Source: Alistipes sp.
GTDB lineage: Bacteria; Bacteroidota; Bacteroidia; Bacteroidales; Rikenellaceae
Length of the DNA: 37,445 nt
Direction: 5' to 3'
Assembly (NCBI GenBank): GCA_017624955.1
Contig: JAGAMA010000037.1
Span: 1-37,445 of the forward strand
The translations under genes were made by a program, and so were the position numbers. The stretch's first letter is position 1. The number at the start of each line of letters is the position of its first letter. Below are positions 14,701-23,216 of the stretch, piece after piece. The notes beneath the pieces were generated by a model. The model was not told the DNA's origin and searched no databases. It saw only the letters and a program-made list of their open reading frames with translations.

Positions 14701-15978
14701 GGAGCCGCGTTGCAGTACCTCGTGCTGGAAGGCCCCCGGCATGATCGTGATACGCGACACGCCCTCCACCTCCGCACACCACATGTTGCGCTGATGATCG
14801 ACCAGAAAACGGCGCGTATGGCCCTTGTAGGGCTGGGTGGCATTATCGGCCGCAAGCAGTTCCAGCCGCTCCTCCTCGGGGTTGTAGCAGGACAACACGC
14901 CATCGGTCGGCACTACATAGATGCGCCCCTCCGTATCTTCATACCAGAAGATCTCATTCTCGTTCTCGACCAGATTATCCTCTGGACGATTCTTCAGGTA
15001 GGTGGTCTTGCCCGTCGTCGGGTCGTGGCGATAGAGGCCTTCGCGGTCGGTAAAGATCCACAGTACGCCGTGCGAATCGACCCGGAAACGATTCGCCTTA
15101 CCACCCTCCAACGGCACAAATTCGAAGCGATTGGAGGCGGCACGATAGATCGAAAGGCCCTCCTCGGTGGCAATACCCAGCACACCGCGTGAAATGAGCT
15201 GAATGTTTCTGACGGCGCCATGACCCTTCGGCATACGCACATGTCGTGGCTCGACCGCCCCGTTTGCATAGCGCGACAAAAGACCGTCGCGCCCGGCCAG
15301 CCAGACGGCATCCTCAGCCATACACATCGCCACCGTACCGAATTGCTCAATGCGCTTATCCTGACCGATGACCTTGACCGTGCTATCGGTCAAGATCCAC
15401 TCGTTACCCTCGCCATCCATCGCCACCGAAATGACGCGTTTACCGGCCAACTGCTCGCCACCGAGTCGGTAGCAGTCGAAGGCCGAGGGGGCCGGGTTCT
15501 CCTTGTCGAGGGTCTTCTCATTAACACGCACCACCCACTGCTGACCCACCAGGTAGGTAATACCCTCGGGCAGCGTGTAGATCGCCTCGATCAGGGGGTA
15601 GCTATCGCATCCGACAGCCGACAACGGGTCGTAGAAGCGCTCCGTTTCGGGATCGAAGAGGTAACATTTCAGGTCGTGGGCCAGGCACCAGAGGTTGTTG
15701 AGCGAGCTAACTTCGATCGTGTTGATGCGGTTATGCGAAAGACGACATCCATCACCCGGGTAACTCTTAAAGAAGCGAAACTCATGACTGTCATAACGAC
15801 ACAATCCGTTGCGCGTACCAAAGTAAATATAGCCCAAATGGTCCTGCGCAATGGTCTCCACATAGCGCGACGAGAGTTCGCGCGAGAAGTGCTCGATATG
15901 GCAATCGGGCATTTGAGCTGCACCCGATGAGACCAAACAAACTGCTACTACGGCAAGCAAAAACCGTTGCATACGCAT
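11716..15978 (-). CDS. Hybrid two-component system regulator (sensor, kinase, receiver and AraC output in one protein)
   Basis: A 1420-aa inner-membrane protein. After a signal peptide (to about 22), a periplasmic two-component-propeller region fills about 30-760 (repeats such as DHLGYIYFGTRNGL, DRYGRLWVATYGGGL). A Y_Y_Y domain follows (about 790-860), then a transmembrane helix (about 867-886), a kinase with His911 in SHELRTPLT and ATP-binding GLGLSLV, a receiver with Asp1214 (VSDVLMPVMDG) and a C-terminal AraC helix-turn-helix. In Bacteroidetes such proteins sense oligosaccharides and switch on polysaccharide-utilisation genes. No SusC/SusD pair is present in this window. It starts 26 bases after the tricorn-type protease gene and may share its transcript. 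Confidence 0.95.
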   Translation of the reverse strand: MRMQRFLLAVVAVCLVSSGAAQMPDCHIEHFSRELSSRYVETIAQDHLGYIYFGTRNGLCRYDSHEFRFFKSYPGDGCRLSHNRINTIEVSSLNNLWCLAHDLKCYLFDPETERFYDPLSAVGCDSYPLIEAIYTLPEGITYLVGQQWVVRVNEKTLDKENPAPSAFDCYRLGGEQLAGKRVISVAMDGEGNEWILTDSTVKVIGQDKRIEQFGTVAMCMAEDAVWLAGRDGLLSRYANGAVEPRHVRMPKGHGAVRNIQLISRGVLGIATEEGLSIYRAASNRFEFVPLEGGKANRFRVDSHGVLWIFTDREGLYRHDPTTGKTTYLKNRPEDNLVENENEIFWYEDTEGRIYVVPTDGVLSCYNPEEERLELLAADNATQPYKGHTRRFLVDHQRNMWCAEVEGVSRITIMPGAFQHEVLQRGSDTRAIHQDRSGRIWFSSRDRQIFIYDNRFNRVGYLTADGRITPSKALFGSPIYCFHEDEDGVLWLGSRFDGLYRLLPIDENRYQVEHYRMQATDRYSISDDNIYDIHRDRYGRLWVATYGGGLNLVDESGARPRFLHAGNDLPFPVEKHHQIRVIEETPHYIMLGSTNGLVYFPNRELPLDAIRFRSCEVQENGLGGLLSNDVRDIHYTSAGEIYLLTFSGGLSRVRLQGEGEPKFENYTQKEGLPSEQVLSMIEDANGGQWILSETLTFRFDPVNNHFESYGERYSGEDFYFSEAKPLLHGDYLLAGVSDGFCIVPTSETLSQFEPRLALTELTIEGHTERRGVGNLHEVCLKSHERDLQLAFTALDYVNPASIRYAYRLEGVNETWQHLGKQRNIHFVDLRPGDYTLVIRSTNSNGRWVANDYRLRIEVKPTFWETPWAWSLYCLIVILLVYLWTHMSQLRSRVAMEQELSDIKLRFFTDISHELRTPLTLISAPIELLLKREKLSDEGRSQMLVVRNNTQRLMTLVNQILDFRKIESKKMRLLLEHADALKVVRETMNQFDHVSQAHNIDYQLECAVESITGWIDRDKLQKILSNLLSNAFKYTPDGNAIKVRVARVEHQLLLEVIDGGIGIEESDKERLFQRFENVAKPNRKTPSTGLGLSLVSELVQLLGGVIHVESTLGVGSCFTVTMPLEKEAFDRMTNVDFLLGEEIDAVDMNHSETTTANDEESDEKRRSTILVVEDNEELRTLLRTILIEEYLVLEAVNGEEGLRLARDRQPDLIVSDVLMPVMDGLEMVRHLKEDAATAHMQILILSAKASIEDRIEGLELGVDDYLPKPFHASYFLARVHSLLERRRELQQRLLSEMVVASDRSVSHSQEVISPEIRFLNQATAVVERHMDNDGWTIEDFASEMCLSHTSLFQKMKSVVGLSPVEFIREVRLKKACSLIREGSHNIATISYMVGFSDPKYFTRVFKKRFGVPPSQYGDTPQA

Positions 15979-16004
15979 CTTATTCCGCGTTTAAGCGTTT
16001 TACC

Positions 16005-19000
16005 CTATTTCTGCGCATCGATCTCCTTCAGCAGCTGCTTCACGGCGGCCTCCAACTGTTCATCGCGCCCCTCAACCACCAGCTCCTTGCTGTTTGCGAC
16101 CTTCACGTCGGGCTCGAGCTGTTTGTTCTCGAGGTACGAACCATCGGCCGTGCGGTAACCCACCACAGGGATACCGAAATAGAGGGTCGGATCCTGCAAT
16201 GTCTCCCAATTTACGCTCGTCATCGTACCCGGCACGGGCATACCGACCAGCGAACCGATCTGCTTATACTTATAGACCCAGGGCGTTCCGTGGGCATTCG
16301 AGTAGTTCGCCTCGCCCATGATCATAATCGAGGGCTTGTTCCAACGGCGCGAGGGCATGTCGCAGGCATCCTTGCCGCGCACCTCCTGTGTGAGGTACTT
16401 CTCGCCACTGAACAGCACCTCGATATCCTCGTGCATACGACCGCCACCGTTGAAGCGGGTATCGATCACAATACCCTCCTTCTTGTTGTAGCGACCCAGG
16501 ATGTCGGAGTAGATTGTGCGGAAACTCGGATCGGCCATCGACTCGATATGCACATAACCCAGGCGACCACCCGAGAGGCGCTCCACCTCGGCGGCGGCAC
16601 GCTTCACCCAACGCTTGTAGAGCAGTGTCGTGCGCACGCCTCGCGAAATGGGCTTTACCACCTCCTCGATCTCCTCGCCCGAGGCTTTGCAGATCGTAAT
16701 CAGGGTGCGCTTACCCGCCTTGCGATTCAGCAGCGGGAAGTAATCCGCACCTGCCTTGATTGGCCGGCCGTCAATGGCCGTAATCAGGTCGCCGGGGGCG
16801 AGTTTCGACGAGGCACGGTCAAACGGGCCTCCGTCGATCACCTCCACCACGCTCAGGCCGTCACCCGTGTAGCGCTGATCCACAAAGAGACCCAGATCGG
16901 CCGTCACATCGGCCGTCGGCGAGGCGGGTACGCGGTAGCCGCTACCCGTATGCGATACATTCAGCTCGCCCAGCCACTCGCTCAGCAGCTCGGCAAAGTC
17001 GTAGTTGTTACCGATGTGGGGCAGGAATTTTGCGTAGCTGTCACGCAACATCTCCCAATTCACGCCGTGCATCTTCTCGTTGTAGAAGCGGGCCTTCTCC
17101 TGACGATAGACACGATCGAACATATAGCTGCGCTCGGCGGCACGATCCAGCACCAGCTCGGCCGTGGCGGTGATCGGCTCGAGCTTCTTGGCGGCGGGCT
17201 TGAGCTTCATGGCGCGCGCACCAAGCAGGTAGATGGTCGTCTGCTTCTCATCCCACACCATGCGGCCCGAGGCGGCACCGATGCGGGTCGGGGTCTTCTT
17301 CTCCAGATCGATCTGCCAGAGGCTCATCGGGCCTTCGTATGCGGCCTGGTAGTAGAGCACGGTGCCCTCCTTATTGATCGTCGCGGCACCCAGCTGCGAT
17401 GAGGTGGGCGTGAGGCGCACGATGCGATCCTCGATGTCGCGCAGCTCGATCACGATCTCCTTCTTGGGCATCTCGGCAGGCTTTGCCTTCGACTTGTCGG
17501 CACTACCCTCGGCCGGCTTTTCGCCCTTTTCGGCCTCTTTGGCTACCTTTTGGAGCTCCTTCTCCAACTCGCGCTCCTCCTTCGTGAGGCGGAAGCGGTC
17601 GTAGGCCTCGCGGTTGAGGAAGAGGATCATCACATCGCGCAGCGTACCCCACGAGGCGTGGTTACGCATGCCGTAACGCTCCGAGGTAAAGAGAATGGCA
17701 TCGCCACCCAGCACCCACTGGGGCGAGGAGTCGGTGTAACCGCTGTTCGTCAGGTTGTGAATCGGCTCACCACCCGCCGTCGAAACGATACCGATATCGG
17801 TGTAGGGCTCGTGGCCGTTGCCCGTGTAGCTCATCGTGAACCACTTGCCGTCGGGCGACCAGCTGTAATTGAAGGCCCCCGAGGTGGAGTAGCACTGCTC
17901 GCCATCGGTGATTTGGCGCACCTTGCCCGTGGCGAGGTTCTTGACCATCAGGCGCTCACGATTCTCGACATAGGCGATCTCCTTCCCGTCGGGCGAGAAG
18001 AGCGGGGCGCGGCGATCGACCTTATTATCCGTAAAGAGGGGCTTCTCCTCCACGGTCGTAGCATAGGGGAAGTTGATATCCTCCTTGCGGCTCAGCTCGG
18101 CGGTAAAGAGCTGCCACTTGCCGTCACGCTCCGAGGCGTAGCAGAGTTTGCGACCATCGGGCGAGAAGCTCACATCCGACTCGGCAGCTGCCGTGTAGGT
18201 GATCTGCTTCGTCGTGGCGTAATCGGTCGAGGTGACAAACACCTCGCCTCGGAAGATGAAGGCCAACTGCTTGCCATCGGGCGAGATGGCGGCATCGCTA
18301 CCCATGCGCACGGGCAGAATCTCACGATCGGCCGAGGTGTCATCAGCCGTAATCGAGACGGCCAACTTACGCGCCGAAGCCCCCTGTTTGAGGTAGATAT
18401 CGCCATCATAGGTGTAGCAGAGCGTACCATCCCGAGCAACCGACAAGAAGCGCACGGGGTGCGTCTTATGGTTCGTCAGGCGCTTAACGGCCGTAGGCTC
18501 GGCCAGCGGGAAGGAGTAGACGTTGAACGAGCCGTCGCGCTCGCTGAGGAAGTAGACCGTCTTGCCATCGGCCGAGAGGCGGGGCTGACGATCCTCGCCT
18601 GCAAACGAGGTCAGCTGCGTATGTTTCTCGCCGTCGTAGTGCCACAGATCGCGCGTAATGGAGGAGGTGTGGTGCTTGCGCCAGATATTCTCGCCACCCT
18701 TGCAATCCTGGTAAACAAACGCACCGCTCGTACCGACGAACGAGAGCTCCTCGGCAGGCGTTCCGAGCACCTGGCGCGGACGGCCACCCGTGCGACTTAC
18801 GGCGTAGAGCTCGGTCATCGAGGCCTTCGGGAAGAGCACACTCGAGGCGGGATCTTCGAGGGCCGCCGTGAAGAGAATCTCCCCACCGTCGGGGGTGTAG
18901 CTCCAGGGGGTCTCCTTGGCCGAGTGGGTCGTAATGCGGCGCGGCTCTCCACCCGTCAGGGGGATGGTGTAGAGGTCGAAATTACCGCGACGATCCGATG

Positions 19001-19238
19001 CAAAGGCCACCTCACGCCCATCGGGCGAGAAGACCGGAGCGTAGTCATAGGCTGCATGCGAGGTGAGCTGGCGCGCCTCGCCACCCGTCGTCGGGACTAC
19101 CCACAGGTTGCCCTTGTAGCTGAAGACAACCGACTTTCCGTCGGGCGAAATCACAGGATAGCGCAACCAGCGCGGGGTTACGGCCAAAGCCGAGGCTGCA
19201 CACAAGAGCAGCGCAAAAAGCAGGGTCAGGCGTTTCAT
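16005..19238 (-). CDS. Tricorn-type S41 protease
   Basis: A 1077-aa exported protein with a signal peptide MKRLTLLFALLLCAASALA. TolB-like WD repeats (ISPDGKSVVFSYKGN, FSPDGREVAFASDRRGN and others) cover about 20-560 and a second propeller follows after a Lys/Glu/Ala-rich linker (about 560-600). Then come the C1 domain with His763 in NVSHTG, a PDZ domain (about 790-860) and the S41 core with the likely nucleophile Ser980 in ANYSNAHGTPW. Tricorn proteases trim peptides to small products; exported Bacteroidetes members probably work in the periplasm. I chose the ATG at 19238 because the signal peptide starts there; the frame extends to 19286. It lies upstream of the hybrid regulator on the same strand. 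Confidence 0.93.
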   Translation of the reverse strand: MKRLTLLFALLLCAASALAVTPRWLRYPVISPDGKSVVFSYKGNLWVVPTTGGEARQLTSHAAYDYAPVFSPDGREVAFASDRRGNFDLYTIPLTGGEPRRITTHSAKETPWSYTPDGGEILFTAALEDPASSVLFPKASMTELYAVSRTGGRPRQVLGTPAEELSFVGTSGAFVYQDCKGGENIWRKHHTSSITRDLWHYDGEKHTQLTSFAGEDRQPRLSADGKTVYFLSERDGSFNVYSFPLAEPTAVKRLTNHKTHPVRFLSVARDGTLCYTYDGDIYLKQGASARKLAVSITADDTSADREILPVRMGSDAAISPDGKQLAFIFRGEVFVTSTDYATTKQITYTAAAESDVSFSPDGRKLCYASERDGKWQLFTAELSRKEDINFPYATTVEEKPLFTDNKVDRRAPLFSPDGKEIAYVENRERLMVKNLATGKVRQITDGEQCYSTSGAFNYSWSPDGKWFTMSYTGNGHEPYTDIGIVSTAGGEPIHNLTNSGYTDSSPQWVLGGDAILFTSERYGMRNHASWGTLRDVMILFLNREAYDRFRLTKEERELEKELQKVAKEAEKGEKPAEGSADKSKAKPAEMPKKEIVIELRDIEDRIVRLTPTSSQLGAATINKEGTVLYYQAAYEGPMSLWQIDLEKKTPTRIGAASGRMVWDEKQTTIYLLGARAMKLKPAAKKLEPITATAELVLDRAAERSYMFDRVYRQEKARFYNEKMHGVNWEMLRDSYAKFLPHIGNNYDFAELLSEWLGELNVSHTGSGYRVPASPTADVTADLGLFVDQRYTGDGLSVVEVIDGGPFDRASSKLAPGDLITAIDGRPIKAGADYFPLLNRKAGKRTLITICKASGEEIEEVVKPISRGVRTTLLYKRWVKRAAAEVERLSGGRLGYVHIESMADPSFRTIYSDILGRYNKKEGIVIDTRFNGGGRMHEDIEVLFSGEKYLTQEVRGKDACDMPSRRWNKPSIMIMGEANYSNAHGTPWVYKYKQIGSLVGMPVPGTMTSVNWETLQDPTLYFGIPVVGYRTADGSYLENKQLEPDVKVANSKELVVEGRDEQLEAAVKQLLKEIDAQK

Positions 19239-19301
19239 AAGTTTGGTGTATTTGGATTCGTTTCTCATGTTTTGCACCTTCAACAAGGAGCGTGCACCTC
19301 A

Positions 19302-19309
19302 CAAAAATA
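19302..19309 (-). promoter_or_regulatory. -7 promoter element of the tricorn-type protease gene
   Basis: On the minus strand TATTTTTG matches TAnnTTTG about 63 bases before the ATG at 19238. No -33 TTTG at the proper distance is seen. Confidence 0.4.
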
Positions 19310-19448
19310 GAAAAAAAAGCGGAAAAACTACTCTTTTCAAGGCGATTCTTGGGATTCGTCAACTGATCAAATGTGCTTCAAAAGGCATTTTCGTCCCCTC
19401 AATTGGCACTTTTCGGAACAAACATTCGGCCAATTTGAAAATAGGTTG

Positions 19449-19456
19449 TATCTTTG
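19449..19456 (+). promoter_or_regulatory. -7 promoter element of the AraC regulator gene
   Basis: TATCTTTG matches TAnnTTTG 23 bases before the ATG at 19480, giving a very short leader. The -33 region is weak. Confidence 0.5.
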
Positions 19457-19479
19457 TATCCCCATTTAATGTAAAACAG

Positions 19480-20325
19480 ATGATACAAAATCCGCTTCAT
19501 ATGGTTGCCGACGAGCAATTCTCGGTCGGCGAAAGCAACTTTGATTTTTTTGAAAATTACAGTGGCCGTCTTGAGGTGGGGGCACTCGTTCTCTGCTGCA
19601 AGGGACGTGCCTCGCTGGTGATGGACGATCTCACCTACAGCTTCAAGCGCAGTCAGTCGTTCTTCCTCCTGCCCGGGTCGATTTTTCACATCCGACAGCG
19701 ATCGGCCGATTTCGAGGTGCGCTTTTTCGCCTTTTCGCCCGATCTCTTTACCGAGGCGGCCTATCGCATTCCGATCGAGTTCATGCGTCTGATCAAAAAC
19801 CACCCGGTACAACAACTCGACAACGAAAGCTACAAAAAGCTCATCTTGTGGTTACAGATCCTCGACTATTCGTACCGCGACCGCGAGAACCGTTTTCGCA
19901 ACATCATCGTTAAAAACCGCCTTCAGAATGCGCTCCTGGAGGCCTACGACCGTGCACTGCGCCTGCCGAGCGCGCAATTTCGTCCGGCGGAGAACACCTC
20001 GCGACAGCAGGAGATCTTCACCCGCTTCATGGCGTTGGTCGGCACCCACTACGGCGAGGAGCGCGAGGTGGCCTACTACGCCGAGCAGCTCTGCATCTCG
20101 ACCCGCTACCTCTCGACCATCGTGCGCTCGGTAACGGGCAACACGGCCAAGGCGATCATCGACCACATGGTGATCCTGGAGATCAAAAACCTGCTCCAGA
20201 CGACCGACCTCTCGGTGCAGGAGATCGCCTACCGCCTCCACTTCCCCGACCAGAGCTACCTGGGGCGCTTCTTCCGCAAGCACACGGGCGAATCCCCCTC
20301 GCACTTCCGCCAGAAGATTAAGTAA
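19480..20325 (+). CDS. AraC-family transcriptional regulator
   Basis: A 281-aa protein. The N-terminal half (about 1-160) is a cupin-like sensing domain (GALVLCCKGRASLVMDDLTY, FFLLPGSIFHIRQRSADFEV). The C-terminal 100 residues hold two helix-turn-helix units ending in the AraC signature SVQEIAYRLHFPDQSYLGRF and FRKHTGESPSHFRQKIK. The start at 19480 lies just after the promoter element; the longer frame from 19243 would overlap the divergent protease gene. The divergent position suggests, but does not show, control of the protease and hybrid regulator genes. Confidence 0.93.
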   Translation: MIQNPLHMVADEQFSVGESNFDFFENYSGRLEVGALVLCCKGRASLVMDDLTYSFKRSQSFFLLPGSIFHIRQRSADFEVRFFAFSPDLFTEAAYRIPIEFMRLIKNHPVQQLDNESYKKLILWLQILDYSYRDRENRFRNIIVKNRLQNALLEAYDRALRLPSAQFRPAENTSRQQEIFTRFMALVGTHYGEEREVAYYAEQLCISTRYLSTIVRSVTGNTAKAIIDHMVILEIKNLLQTTDLSVQEIAYRLHFPDQSYLGRFFRKHTGESPSHFRQKIK

Positions 20326-20326
20326 A

Positions 20327-20360
20327 ACGACAAAGGGTTGCATGAGCAACCCTTTGTCGT
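20327..20360 (-). terminator. Terminator between the AraC regulator and the S1/P1 nuclease genes
   Basis: ACGACAAAGGGTTGC (20327-20341) pairs perfectly with GCAACCCTTTGTCGT (20346-20360) around ATGA. A short T run (TTTT) follows on the minus strand. It serves the minus-strand nuclease gene and probably also the convergent regulator gene. Confidence 0.75.
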
Positions 20361-20377
20361 GTCCGCCATTTCCGATT

Positions 20378-21148
20378 TTATTTATAAAGTTCATTCAGCA
20401 ACGCTGCCAGGCGCAGGCCGCCGAACAAGAGCTGCTGCTCGATGACGGGGGTCATGGCATTGACATAGTCGTACGAGATTTTTGCCCCCTCGGGGGTTAC
20501 CTCATAGATGCGCTTGGCAATGCGCACGGTCTGCATAAACCACTCCTCGGGCGTACCCTGCTGCACCTGCTGCGCAAACTCCTCGCTCACACGGTCGATA
20601 TTCCACTGCCACTCCGAGTAGCTCCAGCTGTGGGCCGACTCGACGAGCGACGAATCCCAAATCGAGTGGAGGTTCGTCTCGCGCGTGAAGTAGATCACCG
20701 GCACACGGTTACCACCCAGGTCGGTCGAGCGTCCTGCGTGCATCGGGCAGTGCATATCGCCTACCAGGTGGATCAGCATGCGCAGACCGTCGAAGTGCTC
20801 CTTCTCGCTCCACTTACCCTTCTCCATCTCCTTGACGATCGAGTTGATGGCCGTCACAACATCGCCCTGCGGGTGGCGAGGCTGCGACTCGAAGGTCTCC
20901 CCCTCGTCGATATTCATATAGTGCCACGTCTTCGTGTGGGCATACTCGGGGGTGTGGCTGGCGTTGTCCATCCAATTCGAATAGTAAACCAGCGAACGGC
21001 CACCCAATACGGCAGCCACCTTCTCGGCAGCCGTAGGCGTGAGGTGACACTCGGCAATGTAGGCCACCACATCGTGACCCTTCTGCCCCCAGGCAAAGGC
21101 GTTGAGCGAAGCGGCTACGCCCAACATCAATAACAAAAGTCTCTTCAT
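20378..21148 (-). CDS. S1/P1-type nuclease, exported
   Basis: A 256-aa zinc-dependent nuclease. The signal peptide MKRLLLLMLGVAASLNAFA is followed directly by the mature start WGQKGHDVVAYIAE. In this family the N-terminal Trp is itself a zinc ligand, as are His and Asp residues further on (SNWMDNASHT, KTWHYMN, HLVGDMHCPMH). These enzymes cut single-stranded DNA and RNA and can act as 3'-nucleotidases, here in the periplasm or outside. It starts 21 bases after the rho stop on the same strand, so read-through from rho is plausible. Confidence 0.93.
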   Translation of the reverse strand: MKRLLLLMLGVAASLNAFAWGQKGHDVVAYIAECHLTPTAAEKVAAVLGGRSLVYYSNWMDNASHTPEYAHTKTWHYMNIDEGETFESQPRHPQGDVVTAINSIVKEMEKGKWSEKEHFDGLRMLIHLVGDMHCPMHAGRSTDLGGNRVPVIYFTRETNLHSIWDSSLVESAHSWSYSEWQWNIDRVSEEFAQQVQQGTPEEWFMQTVRIAKRIYEVTPEGAKISYDYVNAMTPVIEQQLLFGGLRLAALLNELYK

Positions 21149-21169
21149 TTTGGTATAGCTTTAGAAAAT

Positions 21170-22855
21170 TTACTGATTCATCGTCACCAGGAACTCCTCG
21201 TTCGTCTCCGAGAGGCTCATCTGCTTCTGCAGGAACTCCATCGCCTCCACGGGGGTCATATCCGAGAGGTACTTACGCAGTACCCAGGTGCGGTTCATCA
21301 CCTCACGCGGCAGCAGGAGATCCTCGCGGCGTGTGCTCGAAGCGATGGGATCCACGGCCGGGTAGATGCGCTTGTTGGCCAGCTTGCGATCGAGCTGCAA
21401 CTCCATGTTACCCGTACCCTTGAACTCCTCGAAGATCACCTCGTCCATCTTCGAACCGGTGTCGATCAGGGCCGTGGCAATGATCGTCAGCGAACCTCGC
21501 TCCTCGGTGTTTCGTGCCGCACCGAAGAAGCGCTTGGGCTTGTGCAGGGCATTGGCATCCACACCACCCGAGAGCACCTTACCCGAGGCGGGCTGCACGG
21601 AGTTGTAGGCGCGCGCCAGGCGGGTAATCGAGTCGAGGAAGATCACCACATCGTGACCACACTCAACCATGCGCTTGGCCTTCTCGAGTACCATCTCGGC
21701 CACCTTGACGTGGCGCGAGGCCTGTTCATCGAAGGTCGAAGCAACCACCTCGGCCTTGACGTTGCGGGCCATCTCGGTCACCTCCTCGGGGCGCTCGTCG
21801 ATCAGCAGAACGATCATATAGACCTCGGGGTGGTTATCGGCAATGGCGTTGGCGATGGATTGCAGGAGCATCGTCTTACCCGTCTTGGGCTGGGCTACGA
21901 TCAGCGCACGCTGACCCTTGCCGATGGGCGAGAAGAGATCGACCACGCGATTCGAGAGGGTGTTGTGGCCGTTGCCCGTGAGGCAGAATTTCTCGCTCGG
22001 GAACAGGGGGGTGAGGTACTCGAACTGCACGCGGTCACGCACAAATTCGGGCTTCAGGCCGTTGATCTCATCGACACGCACCAGGGGGAAGTACTTCTCA
22101 CCCTCGCGCGGCGGACGGATCGAACCGCTCACCGTATCGCCCGCCTTGAGGCCGAAGAGCTTGATCTGCGAGGGAGACACATAGATATCATCGGGCGAAT
22201 TGAGGTAGTTGTAGTCGGCCGAGCGGAGGAATCCGTAGCCGTCCTGCATAATCTCCAGCACACCCTCGCCCTCGATTTCGCCCACGAAGTCATCCTTCGT
22301 GATCACCTCCTCGTCGAGCGCCGTGCGATGAATCGGCTGCCAGCGCTGCACGGGCGTTGCAGTGGTCGCATCGGTCTTCTCCTCGGTCGATGTCGTTTGC
22401 TCCACGGTCGGCTCCTTGGCCTCCACGGGCTCTACGCGCTGCTTGGGCTTACGACCGCGACGACGCGGCTCATGCGCCTGTGCGGGAGCTGTAGGCTCCT
22501 CCTGACGGGCAGGGGCAGCCTCCTGCGTATCGGGGGCGGGGGCGGTTACGGCCTCGTTTACGACCTCGGCTTTGGGATCGGCTTTGGGATCGGCTTTGGG
22601 CTCCTCCGCAGCTGCTGCGATCGGCTCGTTGGGCTCAATCTTCTGCAGACGGGGACGGCGACCACGGCGTTTCGGTTCCTCGGCAGCGGGTTGTGCTGCT
22701 TCGGTTACGGGAGTCTCCTGCTTGGCAGGGGCTTCGCCACCGGCGATTTGGCGGATCAGCTCACTACGACGAAGGCGGGCATCAATGCCGAGCGCCTTGG
22801 CGATTTGTTTCAACTCGGACAAACTTTTTGCCTCGAGTGCTTCTAATTCTTGCAT
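21170..22855 (-). CDS. rho: Transcription termination factor Rho with long N-terminal insertion
   Basis: A 561-aa ATP-dependent RNA helicase that ends transcription. Residues 1-40 are the Rho_N helices ([20 protein letters not shown]). About 45-195 is a low-complexity Ala/Pro/Glu/Lys/Arg-rich insertion, with three tandem ADPK units and RRGRRPR and [10 protein letters not shown] basic patches. The RNA-binding cold-shock domain follows ([15 protein letters not shown]), then the ATPase with Walker A QPKTGKT, Walker [14 protein letters not shown] and the Q/R-loop regions. E. coli Rho is 419 aa; the insertion accounts for the difference and is a feature of Bacteroidetes and some other phyla. A promoter-like TATCTTTG lies at 22930-22923. 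Confidence 0.97.
   Translation of the reverse strand: MQELEALEAKSLSELKQIAKALGIDARLRRSELIRQIAGGEAPAKQETPVTEAAQPAAEEPKRRGRRPRLQKIEPNEPIAAAAEEPKADPKADPKAEVVNEAVTAPAPDTQEAAPARQEEPTAPAQAHEPRRRGRKPKQRVEPVEAKEPTVEQTTSTEEKTDATTATPVQRWQPIHRTALDEEVITKDDFVGEIEGEGVLEIMQDGYGFLRSADYNYLNSPDDIYVSPSQIKLFGLKAGDTVSGSIRPPREGEKYFPLVRVDEINGLKPEFVRDRVQFEYLTPLFPSEKFCLTGNGHNTLSNRVVDLFSPIGKGQRALIVAQPKTGKTMLLQSIANAIADNHPEVYMIVLLIDERPEEVTEMARNVKAEVVASTFDEQASRHVKVAEMVLEKAKRMVECGHDVVIFLDSITRLARAYNSVQPASGKVLSGGVDANALHKPKRFFGAARNTEERGSLTIIATALIDTGSKMDEVIFEEFKGTGNMELQLDRKLANKRIYPAVDPIASSTRREDLLLPREVMNRTWVLRKYLSDMTPVEAMEFLQKQMSLSETNEEFLVTMNQ
22565..22600. repeat. Three tandem 12-bp repeats inside rho
   Basis: The unit TCGGCTTTGGGA is repeated three times, the last with one change. 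On the coding strand it encodes repeated Lys-Ala-Asp-Pro within the disordered insertion. The reading frame is kept, so copy number can vary without breaking the gene. Confidence 0.8.
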
Positions 22856-22922
22856 ATCGGATCAGAACAAATTTGTTTCGGGATTGTTGGCAGAGCGACC
22901 GCCCTGCATCGGGAATCTGATG

Positions 22923-22930
22923 CAAAGATA
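22923..22930 (-). promoter_or_regulatory. -7 promoter element of rho
   Basis: On the minus strand TATCTTTG matches TAnnTTTG about 68 bases before the rho ATG. The -33 region is poorly matched. Confidence 0.5.
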
Positions 22931-22959
22931 ATACAAAATTCGAAATAGACAAAAAAATT

Positions 22960-23096
22960 AGCTGTCAGCGATCAGCAATCAGCAATCAGCTATTAGGTTC
23001 AGTGGGCTCAGTAGGCTCAGTGTCCCCTAATTTTGATTTTAGAGGCCGGCTAAGCCGGCTTTTGCGATTCGGTCGTCTACACCACGACCGTTTTTT
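22960..23096 (+). other. Intergenic repeats and hairpins between rho and greA
   Basis: The 361-base gap between rho and greA has no gene. From about 22960 it holds short tandem repeats (ATCAGCA-type units, then CAGTGGGCT/CAGTAGGCT units). A GCCGGC-TAA-GCCGGC hairpin lies at 23045-23059. A rho-independent terminator on the plus strand follows: CGGTCGT (23070-23076) pairs with ACGACCG (23084-23090), then six T residues to 23096. No plus-strand gene lies upstream of that terminator. Confidence 0.6.
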
Positions 23097-23131
23097 CATT
23101 TTAGGCGAGAAGATTCTGCAATTTACGAAGT

Positions 23132-23202
23132 AAGCCCCGGATGGGTAGTACTTGGCGTACGTCCCATTCGGGGCTTGCGAGTAAAGTGCGGAATATTCCG
23201 CA
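23132..23202 (-). terminator. Long hairpin and palindrome downstream of greA
   Basis: A 14-base arm at 23132-23145 (AAGCCCCGGATGGG) pairs with 23163-23176 with one G-T pair, and GTAC/GTAC pair inside it. Closer to greA, TGCGGAATATTCCGCA (23187-23202) is a perfect 16-bp palindrome. These lie within about 90 bases past the greA stop and may end its transcript, though no clean T run follows. Confidence 0.5.
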
Positions 23203-23216
23203 TAAAATGGAAAAAC

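Noticed and set aside
15927-17402. 491-codon plus-strand frame across the protease and regulator genes
   Set aside because: It spans two genes on the opposite strand, is His/Leu/Arg-rich and shows no domain.
17550-19310. 586-codon open frame opposite the tricorn-type protease
   Set aside because: High-GC codon bias opens the antisense frame. The sequence has no recognisable domain while the minus-strand product has clear WD and protease motifs.
21542-22846. 434-codon frame opposite rho
   Set aside because: Gly/Leu/Arg-rich shadow of a well supported rho gene.
22976-23030. Possible CRISPR array in short repeated units
   Set aside because: Units are 7-9 bases, contiguous and imperfect, with no spacers; this is a simple tandem repeat.
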